Below are positions 21,853 to 34,891 of a stretch of DNA of 64,000 nucleotides, one piece after another. Source of the stretch: Arctopsyche grandis. Taxonomy: Eukaryota > Arthropoda > Insecta > Trichoptera > Hydropsychidae. Where the stretch lies: NCBI RefSeq assembly GCF_051622035.1, contig NC_135366.1, positions 6,975,001 to 7,039,000 of the forward strand, given 5' to 3'. The notes beneath the pieces were generated by a model. It did no database searches and was not told the origin of the DNA. It saw only the letters and a program-made list of their open reading frames with translations. Position 1 is the stretch's first letter; the number at the start of each line of letters is the position of its first letter. Both the position numbers and the translations under genes were made by a program.

Positions 21853-23635
21853 CCTTTTACATTATTTCTACATATATATGTATGTACATGTATATTTTAC
21901 AAAAACCATGAAAAGAGGTTAAGACAATACCTGTTTGTATACAGCTAAATATAAAGATGGAAATTCAAAATGAAAACAATTCAATATTTACCTACATTTC
22001 GTTTCTATAAATACGTACGAGTATAAAAGAAAAATGCAAAATAATAAAAAAATAAAAATAAAATATTCACGATATCAGCAAATATGCAAAAAATAATAAA
22101 AAGTTTTTTTTCTTCAACAACAGAATTCCAAGAATACATAGTTACATAAATAGCAGAAGAAAGCCTGCCCACGTGGATTGAGTAAATAAAATACAGAATC
22201 TAAGAGAATAAAAGAATAATACAATATATTAAGAGAAATATAAAAGCTACATATGTATGTAGGTAGATGTAAGTAAGAAAATAATAGCGTTCAAGAAACA
22301 TTTTCAGACACATTTTTTCTTATTATATAAATAAATAGTGCAAAATTAAATACACTTTCAAAAGTTGTAATACACATATTGAAATTATAATTTTACATAT
22401 TGGAATGAATAAAATGTAAAAATCATAATTTATTTTAAGGAAATAAGAGAAATGGAAACAATACGGAGTGAAAGTATTCGTCACACTATTTATGTATTTA
22501 TTTACGATTTATTTTTTTTTGTTTGACGAATTAATTTCAAATAAATTAATTGAAATATCAACAATAATATTTAATTTCATTTATAAATCAAAGTTCTTTA
22601 ATTACTAATACATCCAATTTCAACGATGGAAAATTCGGAAAAACAGTTTCAATGCATTACAAAAACACTAGGTGTATTACTAGATTAAATTAGATGTCTT
22701 TGAAATTTAATTTCAGTTCACAGATATATGTATGTATATGTATATTCCACATAGTTGGATGTAATCTAAATATTTTGTATGTAAGATATCGTGATAAATG
22801 AATAATACGAATTCTAGGATGATGGTGTATGCAGTATGGCGGTTACATTTGATTTGCCAACGAGGAATTTTCACGTAACTTTATCCATTTTCCGGTGAAT
22901 TCCACTAACCGAACACCGTTCAATAGAACCGCCGATCAGATTTTCGCGTGTGCGGGCCCTCGTCTATGAAATTTTCCACGGGTTCGCAGTAAACCTTTTG
23001 TGTGAAAACTTGACAGACGACCACTAGATACACACAGGGGGAAAATGGGCGTGGAAAGTTTCGAAGACTTGTTTGACCGTCGTCGACGTTGACAACTACA
23101 CACACACACACACACACCACTGTTTCTACTGACGGATTTTCCAACTATATATTTTATTCTAATGTAAATAGAACTCAGACATTGGAAAATTTTGGATTCC
23201 TGAATAGAGTGGCTTCAGGATAAGTCCTAGATAATTTATAGATTACGACTATCGTATTTAAATCTTACTGTGGATTATTTCATATCACGAGTTACATTGA
23301 AAATAAGTGTATTTTTCCACCCTTAAAAGGTTTACATCAAAAATTCAATTATGTACTATATTACATGACATTATATTTACATTAATTTTTCAATACATTT
23401 TTTTGACATATTTAAAATTTGTAAAATATTACACGGAGATAAAATCTCTGTATGTAAAAGTTTATGATAAATATATTGAAACAAAACTGATTGTGTATGT
23501 ATATTTAAATTGAATTTATACATAAACACTAAATATGTGTGTTAAACAATGATTCAATAGTTCATAAGTTAAATACGAAGTACATAAAGTTTCGATATTT
23601 CATATACAGTCAATAACTTGAATAATATTTCATAA
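21853..23635. other. Non-coding spacer
   Basis: AT-rich and low in complexity. A CG-richer patch at about 22850-23120 carries ccattttccggtgaattcc and a (CA)n run at 23097-23117. No gene recognised. Confidence 0.5.
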
Positions 23636-24093
23636 ACCAGCAGTTTGGCTTAGTGATAGCGTATATATTTAGCATCACTGAGGTCATAGGTTCGTGTCCT
23701 CGCCACTGCTGGTTAGATTTGGGGGTTTTGTGACTCCAAATCGATCGTTTATCTATCAGAGTTTGCCAATTTTATCTGATCATTGCTGAAACGGTTCCTG
23801 AAAATTGGTATTAAAAAAATCTAATCCTGTTGTCACAAAAATCTGCCTGTGTATAATTTGTATTAATTATACACAGTTATCTGAAATCCATAGATGTCAC
23901 TATGATTATTATTTCTGATTAATTGTTATATTCTATATATTCTGATTCTATATGTATGTATTACTGTATTTCTGATTTCTGATTGTTTATGTATTTCATT
24001 AACGTACACCCGTCGCATTGGAGCAAATCTGTAATGGCGAGTGTGTATTGATTGTGACAATAAAATAAAATAAAATAAAAATAAATAAAATAA
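23636..24093 (+). repeat. tRNA-derived SINE, second subfamily, full length
   Basis: Head ccagcagtttggcttagtga (A box), B box ggttcgtgtcc, body ctccaaatcgatcgtttatc. The 3' end is acacccgtcgcattggagca..., aatctgtaatggcgagtgtg, ending in an (AATAAA)n-like tail. It shows this subfamily's 3' hairpin clearly. Confidence 0.8.
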
Positions 24094-25107
24094 ACGTTAT
24101 GAAAAGCAAGTCTACCATTATTTCTCTTTCAAGTACAAATAGAATCAAAAGTAAATTTATTTCACTATTAGAAGAATCTCATCTGTTCAAACTATTCGAT
24201 ATATTTTTGAAAAACTGAGAAAATGTAGTCGCAATGGACGAGTCCGCAATTTATCGTCAAAGCTGACTCGCAAAGTTGGACCGCAATTTTTCCGAAAAAC
24301 CGCACGTAACCATAGGAAAACTCAATCCGTTTTCCGACAAGACATTCAACAGCGTCACAATCACCTGCATGGAAATTTTCCAATGTCCGAGAGAACACAG
24401 ACCTCCAACTATTCACATATATACATACATATGTAATCCGCGAAACATCCAAATATCGAAACGTCGGACGGTTTATTTTCAACCCGAAACAATAACACGC
24501 CGTAATCCTCAAATAAATAATCGCAAAATGGAACGTATTTATGCAAGATTCTTTCCTATACATATAATAATAACAATATTAACAAAATAGAGCTCCCCGA
24601 AGAGAGAGAGCGCAGATTCCGAACAGGAAAGCAAGCGACCGAGCGCACTTAAAAGATAAACCGAACGATTCCCCCCGTTAGTAAATGAATCGTAAAAATA
24701 TGTGGAATAGGATACTTCGAATTAGATAAAACTTTCCGATTTGCTTATAAGATACGAATTTACGGCCTCGTAAAAACCGGAGTCGTAAAAATCGGTATCA
24801 TCGACTGAAAACAAAAAATAAATAAATATAAAGGAAAAAGCGTATTTTGTGCAATTTGTAGGCGTGTATATTTATAGTGACCACGAGGGCGTACTTTACG
24901 ATCGTCTCTGTTTTTACAACGGAAGTTTCGCTTTCATAATTGACTTCAATCATTACGTTTCCACATCGAAAGCGACGAATAAAATCACATACGCGGAATC
25001 AAATGTCAAACGTCTAAATCTAATCTTGCACCGCTTCCAATAAAAATCGAGCAGTGAAATTCGCACCATTAACCTTTCACCTTTCGGTGCAGCCGACAAA
25101 ATTTATT

Positions 25108-25192
<85 letters not shown>

Positions 25193-25690
25193 TAGAAAAA
25201 AACAACACTAATACATACCATATGTAACATTGATACTAAAAAGATTGTAAAAATAAATTACAACAATGAAATAAAATAAAAACAAAGAAGAAAAGCATTG
25301 AATACTGATAGATACGGGATATATGTACAAATGGGATACTACTACTAATGATCAAATAATAGAAATTTAAAGCAAGAGTTGGTTGAATAGGGATAAATGT
25401 GAAATAATGAAGGATAACGGAGGGATTAGAATAGGATTATAATAAGGACAATCAATTATATTATGTAAAAAAACATAAATCATAAGTTTTTCTCCTTTGT
25501 AGATTGTAAGGAAACAAAACGATTATTGTGAATGAATTTGCAATTTCAGAAGGAATGGAATTTTTTACTTATTCGTTCTAAATTATTAATATATACTTCG
25601 ACAGTCTTGGATAGGCTTGGATAGTCTTAGAATAAAATCTGAATTCTTATATGCCATGCTTATTCTTATAAAATATTTTTTTATTCTTTT
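24094..25690. other. Non-coding spacer; (TA)n at 25112-25187
   Basis: A CG-richer stretch at 24230-24660 is open on both strands (minus 24563-24192, plus 24276-24590), but neither frame looks like protein. The (TA)n run near 25112-25187 is a plain microsatellite. Confidence 0.5.
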
Positions 25691-26385
25691 AAATTTGAAC
25701 CACTCTAGAATTAGAAGAATCCCTGATGCGTCTCAATGGTCGAAAATATATAACAGAGAAAAGCGCACATACATATGTACATACATATATAGACCGAAAA
25801 AATACATAATAAATAAAAAATAGCAACAAAAGTTCAAATAATAATAAAAGTATTCACAAAACATATAATAATGCTAAAATATAATGAGAAAAATTGGGAA
25901 TATTTTGCATCTACATACAGTCAGCACAAATATAAATATGTACTTATTATATGTATGTCCAAAAACCAGCTGCAAATACAAAACATCCCTGTGAGGCCCA
26001 AATGGAATAGAGAAGATCAAAATATCGCAACTAATTATAAAAGTAATAATGAGCGCAGGCTACCAGAAAAACTAATCAACGATAATCTACGCTCACTGAG
26101 GCGGAGAATATTCAGGCACAGCAACAACAATTCAGTGAGCACAGCAGCAACAATTTCATTGGACACCTCTTGGAATATGAGCTATCCAGTAAAGTACTGT
26201 GTGGGCAGGATATACAAACATAAAATGATGATGTCTACCATGCACACATCATTATTAATTATTAACTGTTTCAACGACGGTTACCACGCAGAAGCTAGAG
26301 AACAAAACGAATTAATGAGAAGTTTCTCCAAAATTCAAGGGATATAACAAAATTAAAAAAATATACCCAAGCATGCCCAAAAGAA
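25691..26385 (-). mobile_element. LINE 3' portion, degenerate copy
   Basis: Matches the minus-strand LINE copies at 46.9-47.4 kb and 62.05-62.5 kb (acatccctgtgaggcccaaa, cgcaggctaccagaa, ttgcatctacatacag). It overlaps the copy at 16.0 kb through caaaacgaattaatga. The 3' end (ccctgatgcgtctcaatgg, about 25721) is a damaged version of the family hairpin. The 158-residue forward frame across it is an antisense shadow. Confidence 0.65.
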
Positions 26386-26420
26386 ATATATTTACATATT
26401 TATTTTTATTTTATTACATT

Positions 26421-27330
26421 TTATACCAGGACGGCCCGTTAGGCCAGTAAACCCCGATGCGCCTTCCTGGCCAATTACATACAAACAATGTAGCATTTTT
26501 ATTACACAAGTCGCTGAATTACGAGACACTGAAAACTCGCAAATTAACGAGACATCCATGAATTGTACATACATTTTATTGTACGTACATTAATCATACT
26601 CAAATAGTGGTGACATATGTATGTAGCAGGTATGTAGGAAGGATTTTAGCCAATTTTTAATCGGGAACCGTTTCAACAATGAAATCAGAGAAATTGGAAA
26701 ACTTTGATAGGAAACGATCGACCTGGAGTCACAAATATCCAGGTCTGACCAGCAGCAGTACAGATTTTCCTTTTAATCGAGGTCAGGATCGAACCCGGCG
26801 CCTCTCGGTATTAGGCAGAAGCTTAAGAGGGCTGGACACCAGCGCCTTGTCCATACAAATGTATTACACTTCTCCCTTCCTCAATCATGGCACTAGAGAA
26901 ATTTTTTAATATGCTATGGATATTCACCATTGGGATGCATCTATCGTTTTATTTTATTGATTAGTTATTTTTTATAAGAGCTTGGAGCCGTCAAACATCT
27001 ATAAAATCGCCTCTTTTTTACACCCACGAAAAGAGTCCAGCGTGCTTATTTAACAGTCGATTTAAAAATATCTTTCTCATACCGATGGTGAAATTTTTTT
27101 AAAAATTGGCCCAGTTTTGGAGGAGAAAATAGGAGAATACGAAACCTCGATTTTGCCGATTTAAAATACGTATTATCTGGTCGAAGCGAAACTGTCGCAT
27201 TCACTCAATATACATATATATTGATATATATTGTCGCATTCACTCAATATATATATCGAAGAAAGGAACGGCAACAAAATTAAGGTTTTGGGTGTACAGC
27301 CCTCTTAACGACCGAGCTATGCTGCTGGCT
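26421..27330 (-). repeat. tRNA-derived SINE split by a MITE
   Basis: The SINE reads from the hairpin region (ggccagtaaaccccgatgcg, 26443 onward) to ctctcggtattaggcagaag. It is then interrupted and resumes at 27309 with cgaccgagctatgctgctgg. Joining across the interruption restores the same order seen in the intact copy at 6739-7135. Confidence 0.85.
26827..27304. mobile_element. piggyBac-type MITE with TTAA duplication (478 bp)
   Basis: Terminal inverted repeats GAGGGCTGGACACC (left) and GGTGTACAGCCCTC (right) match at 13 of 14 positions. They are flanked by TTAA at 26823-26826 and 27305-27308. The SINE supplies an internal check, because the insertion cuts its sequence exactly at TTAA. The interior has an internal repeat tgtcgcattcactcaatata (two copies, about 27191-27251) and no coding. 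Confidence 0.85.
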
Positions 27331-30300
27331 ATATGGAAAAATGTAAGCGGAAAGATAATTCACAACCTAAGACTAGACTATATACAAACATATGTACACA
27401 TACATACATACATATGTATGTATATGTATAGATATATTTTATTTGTAATATATTTTTGTAAATTGGCAAAGAAGACGCATTGAGTGTGTCTTCCTGTAAT
27501 AATTTAAAATAAAATACATAAATTTGAAATACTTTATATTGGTATGTACATAATCTAGCTTTTACGTATGTTTGTAATTAATTTCTATAACATTTATCAA
27601 TTGTAAATACATTTTGCTAATGATTACAAGCGCACACAATTCACACGTGTACACCCCGAAAGATAAATAGAACTACGTAAGACATGCGCATCGACACGAA
27701 ACGTCAATTCTAAAATAAACTTACTATACAGTAGTGACGTGCGGATTCCGTTAACCCGTCACGTACCACATTCATTATACATACATATACATACATACAT
27801 ACATACATAGGTACATAGATAATATACACACATCGAATTAACAATATCCGGCACGAGTTTAGCTCAGCTTGAAGCATACACACAACATCAAGCCAATTTT
27901 CACCACCCCCCCCTCCCTTCCACCCTTAAAGTTAGTACTCCACTATGTAGCCATTCAAAGTTAACTAGACGCGATAACCGCGAGTTGAACCGTCGAACGC
28001 GACTCCGGGTCGCACCCTTTAACCGTTCGGAAAAACGACTTTTGGAATGTGTGCACTCAACCGGAATGCCGGGCGTTAAGAGGGAGCAGTCGCTTTTGTG
28101 GATTACGGGGCGAGTTCGTTTTATTATTTGTTATTATTATATCCGTGTCGACGTTTTCTGTGCGAGGGGGCGTGCGCGCAAACTATGCAGAATTACAAAT
28201 AGAGCTTAAGCCGTGTGTTTACACTGGAGAGAAACTTCAAATTTGTCACTTGTACCCTCGTCACGCTCTAATCCGGAAAATTTCTACTTTCGTTTCGCAT
28301 GTATAATATAATACGACCGAATACATATTGCATCCATTGTATTATATGAACGTATGTATATATATACGTACACACATATGTACATACATACATAGATCAA
28401 GGCGTTGTTTTTGAAGCGCCTTTTGCATCCTCGCAAGAGATACCCGACAAACTGTCATTCCTTTGATAAATTACAAAGGTATTCTAATTTAATTATTATT
28501 GCCTTAAAACTGTTCTGCTTCAACAGCAAAAGCATTGTATTTTGATTGTTGATTATTTTTTTAAAAGCATTGTTTTTATTTAATGTAACAAACAAGGGTT
28601 GTTTCAATGAATTTTATTAATGCACGAAAGTGATCAAACTTTTGACCCTAATGAAAGAAATAAACTTTCAAGCTGTTGATTTGATTTGTGTATTTTGGAA
28701 TAAAATAAAAAAAAATAGAATGAATCTGCAATCAGTTTAAGGGACAAAAAATGTTTTTAATATATTTGTAATTATTCATCAAAATAAATCTTATGAAGTG
28801 CGAAGATTTATTTATTACAAAATTTATTTCTGAAAATCTGAAAAGGTATATACATATGTAGATACATATATACGCAAAAAATGCGGATATTTAATTTGCT
28901 GAGCTGCTGAGTGGATGTTAAATTTATTTTTATTTGATTATAAAATTCCCTTTTTGATTAAAAGTTTACGAATTTTTTCAAATAAAATAAAAAAAATGAT
29001 ATACCTGAATAAAACATAATATATTTTTTCTCTTTAAATATACGTACATACATACATATTTAAGACTATATGTTGTGTCCAAATGAAGAAATAGTATTAC
29101 AATATGATCAATTGAAATTTTACATTAAACTTTTTCGTTCATAAATTGTAATAGTTCCATCACGGTTAATGTTATCTTAGTGTATTTTCTTCAAATTTAC
29201 TTTAAAATCATCTGTCAATTACATTACTCCTTGCATTGTTGATATTGTAAACAGTTCAAAATTGCTTTCAAGACATATTTTAAATTAAATTTAAATAAAT
29301 AATCTAAAAAGTATGCCATCGCATCATTGACGCACAGTATTACATACATACTATATATGTATATGTATGTACATACAATGTACGTAATAGATAAAATTTT
29401 GACCCGGTTAACATAACGAAACAATTATAATTTTTTTTACGACGACAACGATGCTGATGGAAGAATTTTTTTTTATATAAACGAACCGAAAAAGCCTTTT
29501 GTTTAATTAACGTCGAGTAACTTAAAAATTCAAACAATTAAAAGGTAACGTTTATCTAATGGGTAGAAAAACAAGACGAGCGAGTTTTTTAACTCTTTCA
29601 GCAACGTACCTGCTTTTTTAACCTTATTAATCCTATGAATATTTAAACGGAACCAGAAGATCTGCCCTTATTAAAAATACAATTAAAAAATTCCCGAAAA
29701 TTATATAACGGAGTATACGTACAACTTATACAAGAGTTGGTGGTACGGATTGTATAACTAACGAGATTTCAGAGGACCGAAAACGCTATTTCCAATGGTC
29801 TTCCGGTATGAATATCAATTCGTGTGACACCGAACTGTCTCCTCGTGTCGTCCAGTCATAAATTATATCTCTGATGAGCTTGTTTTTCCGAGACAAACGT
29901 TGAGGTCTATTATAACAACGCCTCGCATGAAAATCTTACACAACGAAAATACCCGAGACCAGTGGCGATTGATTGGCGAAACCGGTACTGGATAAATTTA
30001 ACCGTCGAACCACATTGTTTTAATTGGCTAGTCGATTTATGTTTTCGCTACAGAAAAAAAATCTAGAAATAATAAAACGCGTCGACACGAGACTTCTGGT
30101 ACGTATAAAAGCCGAAATCACAACCGTGGCCATTAAATTCCGAATGGATTTCGCAGTTTTTCCTCTCGTGTTTGGAAAACGAATAAGATAACCGAACGGG
30201 AATGGGGCTAGCGTTGATTCAATAAAAAAAAAAGAACGGCCACGAGCAGAAGGGATGGGGGTAGGGCGAAGGGAAGGAGGAGTGTGAGAAAAAAATACAC

Positions 30301-30660
30301 TTTCGACGAGTGCGAAAGCTACAGTTCCGTCGGATAGATGGATAGATAGACGGGTAAATATTGATTTTTATAACTATGTGTGAGACGAGCGCGTCCCGTC
30401 GGAAAAACGAATTTTCCGCGGAAAATCGCGATGACACGGCGCGGAAAAATCGCTTTCGCGCGTTTTGTTTATACGATACGCTGGCTTGATTTGTTTGCAC
30501 GGAAACTATACGTCACTTGATAACAAAAAAATTTTTGCACTGCTGTTTGATAAACTGAAACAATTTTTGGCTATTTTGAAGCGATTTTTGACAGATTTCC
30601 CGAGTAAAAATAAGTGATTTCTGACATGACGGTTTGAATAAAAGATTTTATTTTACATAG
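27331..30660. other. Long non-coding stretch
   Basis: No gene recognised. CG-richer patches lie at about 27960-28270 and 29780-30490. The second contains a perfect 16-bp palindrome ATTTTCCGCGGAAAAT at 30411-30426. The rest is AT-rich with CATA/TATG microsatellites. Confidence 0.5.
30411..30426. promoter_or_regulatory. 16-bp palindrome ATTTTCCGCGGAAAAT
   Basis: Perfectly self-complementary, inside a CG-rich patch. A dimeric factor could bind such a site. Function is unknown. Confidence 0.3.
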
Positions 30661-30663
30661 ATA

Positions 30664-31082
30664 TATACCAGGAAGGCCTGACAGGTAGACCCCAATGCGC
30701 CTTCCTAGACAGTTAATTACAAACATTGCAGCATTTTTATTACATAAATCACTGTATTTAGAGAGGCTGAAGAACACGAAATTAACACTTAATTAATTAA
30801 TTAATGAATTTATCCATTGAGACATCTATGGATTTAGATTTTTACATAAATTTTTACATATTGTACATAAATCAAATTCATATATTTGTGACACAGGTAA
30901 GATGATTTTTGCCAATTTCAGGATCAGTTCAACAACAAATTGGCGAACTCTGATAAGAAACGATCGACTTGGAGGCACAAATATCCAAGTCTAACCAGCA
31001 GTATTGGGGATTAGCATGAGATCGAACCCAGTAATCTCTCGGTGCTAAACATAAACGCAACCACCGAACCATACTGCTGGCT
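30664..31082 (-). repeat. tRNA-derived SINE, full length
   Basis: The plus strand shows the 3' hairpin ccaggaaggc...gcgccttcct near 30668-30707, the catccattgagacatctatg middle, body aacgatcgacttggaggcac, B-box complement gagatcgaaccc near 31018 and head accaccgaaccatactgctgg. Confidence 0.8.
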
Positions 31083-31189
31083 ACTAAGGTATAAATAGAT
31101 AAAATTATAATAGATATAATAAGATATTTATTTATTTATTTTATTTTTTACATATATATTTTTACATACATATATACAAATATACCAGG

Positions 31190-31629
31190 AAGGGTTAACA
31201 GGTAAACCCCAAATGCGCCTTCCTGGTCCACATAATTATTACATAGATACATGTAAATATAAACAATATCTGACATATATGGTCAGATATTACAAACATC
31301 GTATTAATACGATAAATAACGATGAATAACTTTCATGTAACAATACGAATTTTATATTCGATAAACAACCACAGAGACATCTATGGTGAGCAATATGGCG
31401 AAACCTAAGATATAACAATAACTAAAGGTTCGCAACAGAAAATTGGGAAGGAAACGCCAATTTTATAGGAATCGTTTCAATGAAAATCAGAAAAATTGGC
31501 AAATTCTGATAAGAAACGATCGACCTTGACAAACCAAGGTCTGGCCAATAGCGAGACTTAGCGGGAATCGAACTCGAAACATCAAGTACGAGATAATTCA
31601 AGATTCACCACTAGACCACGCTACTGGTT
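31190..31629 (-). repeat. tRNA-derived SINE, variant subfamily
   Basis: Hairpin region ccaggaagggttaacaggta, middle cacagagacatctatggtga, body gaaacgatcgaccttgacaa, B-box complement gggaatcgaactcg at 31562, head caccactagaccacgctactgg. The middle carries an inverted repeat atctgacatatatggtcagat. Confidence 0.75.
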
Positions 31630-32966
31630 AAATATAATATATAATTATAATAAGCTGTAAGTTGTATCATTGAAATAATTATACAAATTTTAGGCATGTC
31701 AATTAAATGTGAGTCTTCAAGTTAACCATTTCTAATAGAATTTGGTTAGCTTGTAACAATTGATCGAATTCAAATGTTGTGAAATTATTTTGAACTAAAA
31801 TCCGAATCGATCGTAGTCATAAAAGCACTCACTCTATCTAAGCCAGATATCAATCTTCAACGGTAAACCTTCCTCTCTAACACGTACCAATTTTCCCGTA
31901 AGCACTGCGACAGAACGAAAATGGAGCATTTTCCATATCACGAGCCGGCGATAATAAAACGGCTCGCCCCGTTATACCCGATTTCGTTATACGCGAACGC
32001 GTCGATAGAGCTAGACTGGAACCTATTAGTTCCATTCAAGATCGATTGGCCGAACGGATGCGGATGCTGCACCACAAAGGATCGATCCGAACCGTGACAG
32101 TTCACTTGATTGATGTCACAAAACTCAACTTCATAACATCGAGAAAAAGTATGAAAAAGAAAATACACACACATACATGGCAAACATACATACATACATA
32201 TGTATATAAACACGTACACATACATATGTACTGACACTTATTTGACAGCGAGACTAAGGAGAGTTTTCACGTACGCACAGAGACACACGACGAAGGAAAA
32301 GCCATTTTCCCTGTCGTTGTGCGACCGGAAAATCGCGTCTTTTGAAGGAGATCGCTTTCGGAAATCGGAGAGCGCAGACGACGCGAACACATAATTTTCT
32401 TCCTCTCTTTTCCAATTACGCTGTTCTATACATACATTTGGGGGAAATGCGGAAAAAAGATGACTTGAAAACGTTAGACGATTGAACGTTTTGAAGTATA
32501 TTGAATCTTAATGTCAATCAGGTCAAATTCTCACCGATAAATATTATAAAATTTAAACGGCAATAATATCGATGAAATTGTGATTTGTCTTTGAAATATG
32601 TATATACATACATATGTATACATACTACATATATATATTGAATTAAGATAGTAATTTCATTTTACCAGATAAAGTAAATTTTGTGCCAAACAAAGATTGC
32701 GCAATTCAGTGTTAATGTATTTAAATACGTATGTGTGTATGTACATATACATATAGGTTACTATGAAGGGATTTAGAAGATATTCTAGACTATTAAAAAT
32801 AATGTACACAACAAGACTGATTTCTTTTGTAGATGATCCTAGCTGTTAATAATTATGATGATGTTGAGTCACAAAATATTTCATGAAAATTGAAAACTTT
32901 ACGATTTACAAATGAAAAAGTTATGAAAAAAAATCTAATCCATAAGATCAAAATTTATTTTTAATT

Positions 32967-33303
32967 TATACCACGAAGGCCTAACACGCCAATGGCCAGA
33001 GACATTGTTCATTTCATACAAGTATTATACATAGTAAATACATATCTATCAATATCCACAGAGACATCTATGGTCAAATCTCTAAATTTGTAGCATTTTA
33101 TTCAATTCATCGAAATTCTAGGTGGCTGAAATCTCGAGATTTGCGAGAAAAGTGGCTAAGGTTGCCAATTTAATACATTGAAGAATTCTGATAGGAAGCG
33201 ATCGACCCGAAGTTACAAATCCAAGGTCTGGCCAGCAGAAACCAGTGGGATTTGAACCCGTGACCACTTTGTTCAAAGCATTATATACTCATTACTAGTC
33301 TAC
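32967..33303 (-). repeat. tRNA-derived SINE, degenerate
   Basis: Starts taccacgaaggcctaacacg with a partly deleted hairpin, then cacagagacatctatggtca, ggaagcgatcgacccgaagt and gggatttgaacccgtgacca (B-box complement). Confidence 0.7.
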
Positions 33304-34496
33304 TGTACTGTACTAAAAATACAAACATTTTTTACGCAATATAAAAAAAACACGCACACAAATTTGTTTAATTTTAAATTAAATTGAAAAACGACTCACG
33401 ATGTTACTAATGGATATACATACATACATATAAAAGTCTATACAGTTATACAATACTCATAAGCCAATAACCACACAAAAGTACAATATGTACAACGAAA
33501 AAAAAATTGATTTGAATGCACTCAATAGAGTAGTGCATCCAGAATATCCCCGTACCCTTTTGTAAATTAAAAAAAAAATCGCTCGGTCTCGCATATCCCT
33601 CCGATGAGGAAACGTAAACTTTAACTTTAATTAAATCAGCAAAGATAAATTTGAAAAACCCTTAATCATCACACACAAATACATATGTATGTATACATGA
33701 AAACTTTTGAAGATACTCTTCTCCGAACAGTGGTCTATTAAATTAAAAAACGACTCACAATGTTACTAATGGATATTGGAATCTTTGTAAATCTACATAT
33801 AAAAGTCTATACAGTTATACAATACTCATAAGCCAATAACCACACAAAAGTACAATATGTACAACGAAAAAAATTTATTTGAATTCACTCAATAGAGAAG
33901 TGCATCCAGAATCAAATGAAATTTCATTCAAAACGTTGAATAATTCATTTTTATTCATCCGTTGACTGCATTGAGACGTAATACGAAGGTTGCAGTTAAG
34001 TTGAGTCAACGTTGGCCGATCGGGAGCCTTTAAATTGGATTTGTTCACCGAATCTGTGGACGAGAGATCGAAAGGAGAGGGAGGTAGGGGGGGGGGCGTG
34101 TTTGGTTTTTATCTTGTTTCTTTTGCGAGATAAATTCGGTATTAGGAGGGGGGTGGGGGTGGGGGTGTGGCATGTAGGTAGAGCCGATAGCGGTTTTATA
34201 GATTTAGTGTTATACCATTATCGGAGATCAAGCGGCATCGAAAGGATCAGACTTCATTTTATCGCGGCAAACTTTCGACATGATCGATCCGTGGCGGGGA
34301 TGAATACATAACATATGTATAGATATATGGGGCGCGAGGAGCAACACCACCACAAAATCATAACGGATGTAATTAAAATTTTCACTTCGAGTCGCACTCA
34401 GCGGTATTTGGCCTCAAAAGTTGGCCAAAAATAAAAAAAATTAACTTTCACAAATTGAGTTTGTGTTGTGGTACCACCAAAGCAGGTAGATAAATA
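33304..34496. other. Non-coding spacer with a direct duplication and a CG-richer patch
   Basis: Segments 33373-33543 and 33736-33912 are near-identical direct repeats. A CG-richer stretch at 34000-34300 carries G-runs (ggtggggg) and a CATA-free open frame that I do not call a gene. Confidence 0.55.
33373..33912. repeat. Direct segmental duplication, ~170 bp arms
   Basis: Both arms read acgactcac/a-atgttactaa, ataaaagtctatacagttat, ccaataaccacacaaaagta, ending agtgcatccagaat. They differ in a short segment: catacatacata in the first arm, ggaatctttgtaaatct in the second. Confidence 0.85.
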
Positions 34497-34878
34497 TGGG
34501 ATGCGGTGCATCCGCTCTAAAATCGCCAGACAAATTTAACGACAGATTAACGGACGGCTGCTTTAAATGCAATTCTCATATTCTCGAACGATAGATTGCA
34601 CATCAGATGACGGGTAACCTTTCGATGTGCACAGATGCAATTATTAAAATTGAGTTGGATCTTTCGGGCGAGTTTAATAAGGCAAGATTCGATAAGTTCC
34701 GAATCTTGCCTTATTAAACTCGCCAGAAAGATCCAACTCAATTTTAATAATTGCATCTGTGCACATCGAAAGGTTACTCGTCATCTGATGTGCAATCTAT
34801 CATTCGAGAAAACGAGAATTACGTTTAAAGCTGCCGTTCTGTTAATCTGGCGATTTTAGAGCGGATGCACCAAACCCA
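34497..34878. mobile_element. Foldback MITE with long inverted repeats
   Basis: Left arm (to about 34691) and right arm (from about 34700) are near-perfect inverse complements over roughly 170 bp, with an 8-nt loop between GGCAAGATTCG and CGAATCTTGCC. The outer ends TGGGATGCGGTGCATCC and its counterpart are flanked by TA (34495-34496, 34879-34880), which suggests TA target duplication as in Tc1/mariner relatives. The left arm has about 15 extra nt near 34528-34543. No coding. If transcribed it would make a long RNA hairpin. Confidence 0.8.
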
Positions 34879-34891
34879 TAAATATGACGTT
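34878..34891. repeat. Left target-site duplication of the jockey element
   Basis: ATAAATATGACGTT, identical over 14 of 14 bases to 39215-39228 at the other end of the element. Confidence 0.95.

Noticed and set aside
24192..24590. Opposing open frames of over 100 codons
   Set aside because: Both strands are open in a CG-richer patch; neither composition is protein-like.
25871..26347. 158-codon forward frame
   Set aside because: Runs antisense over a LINE 3' portion that is repeated elsewhere; no domain.
34547..34859. Two near-identical frames on opposite strands
   Set aside because: They arise from the foldback palindrome.
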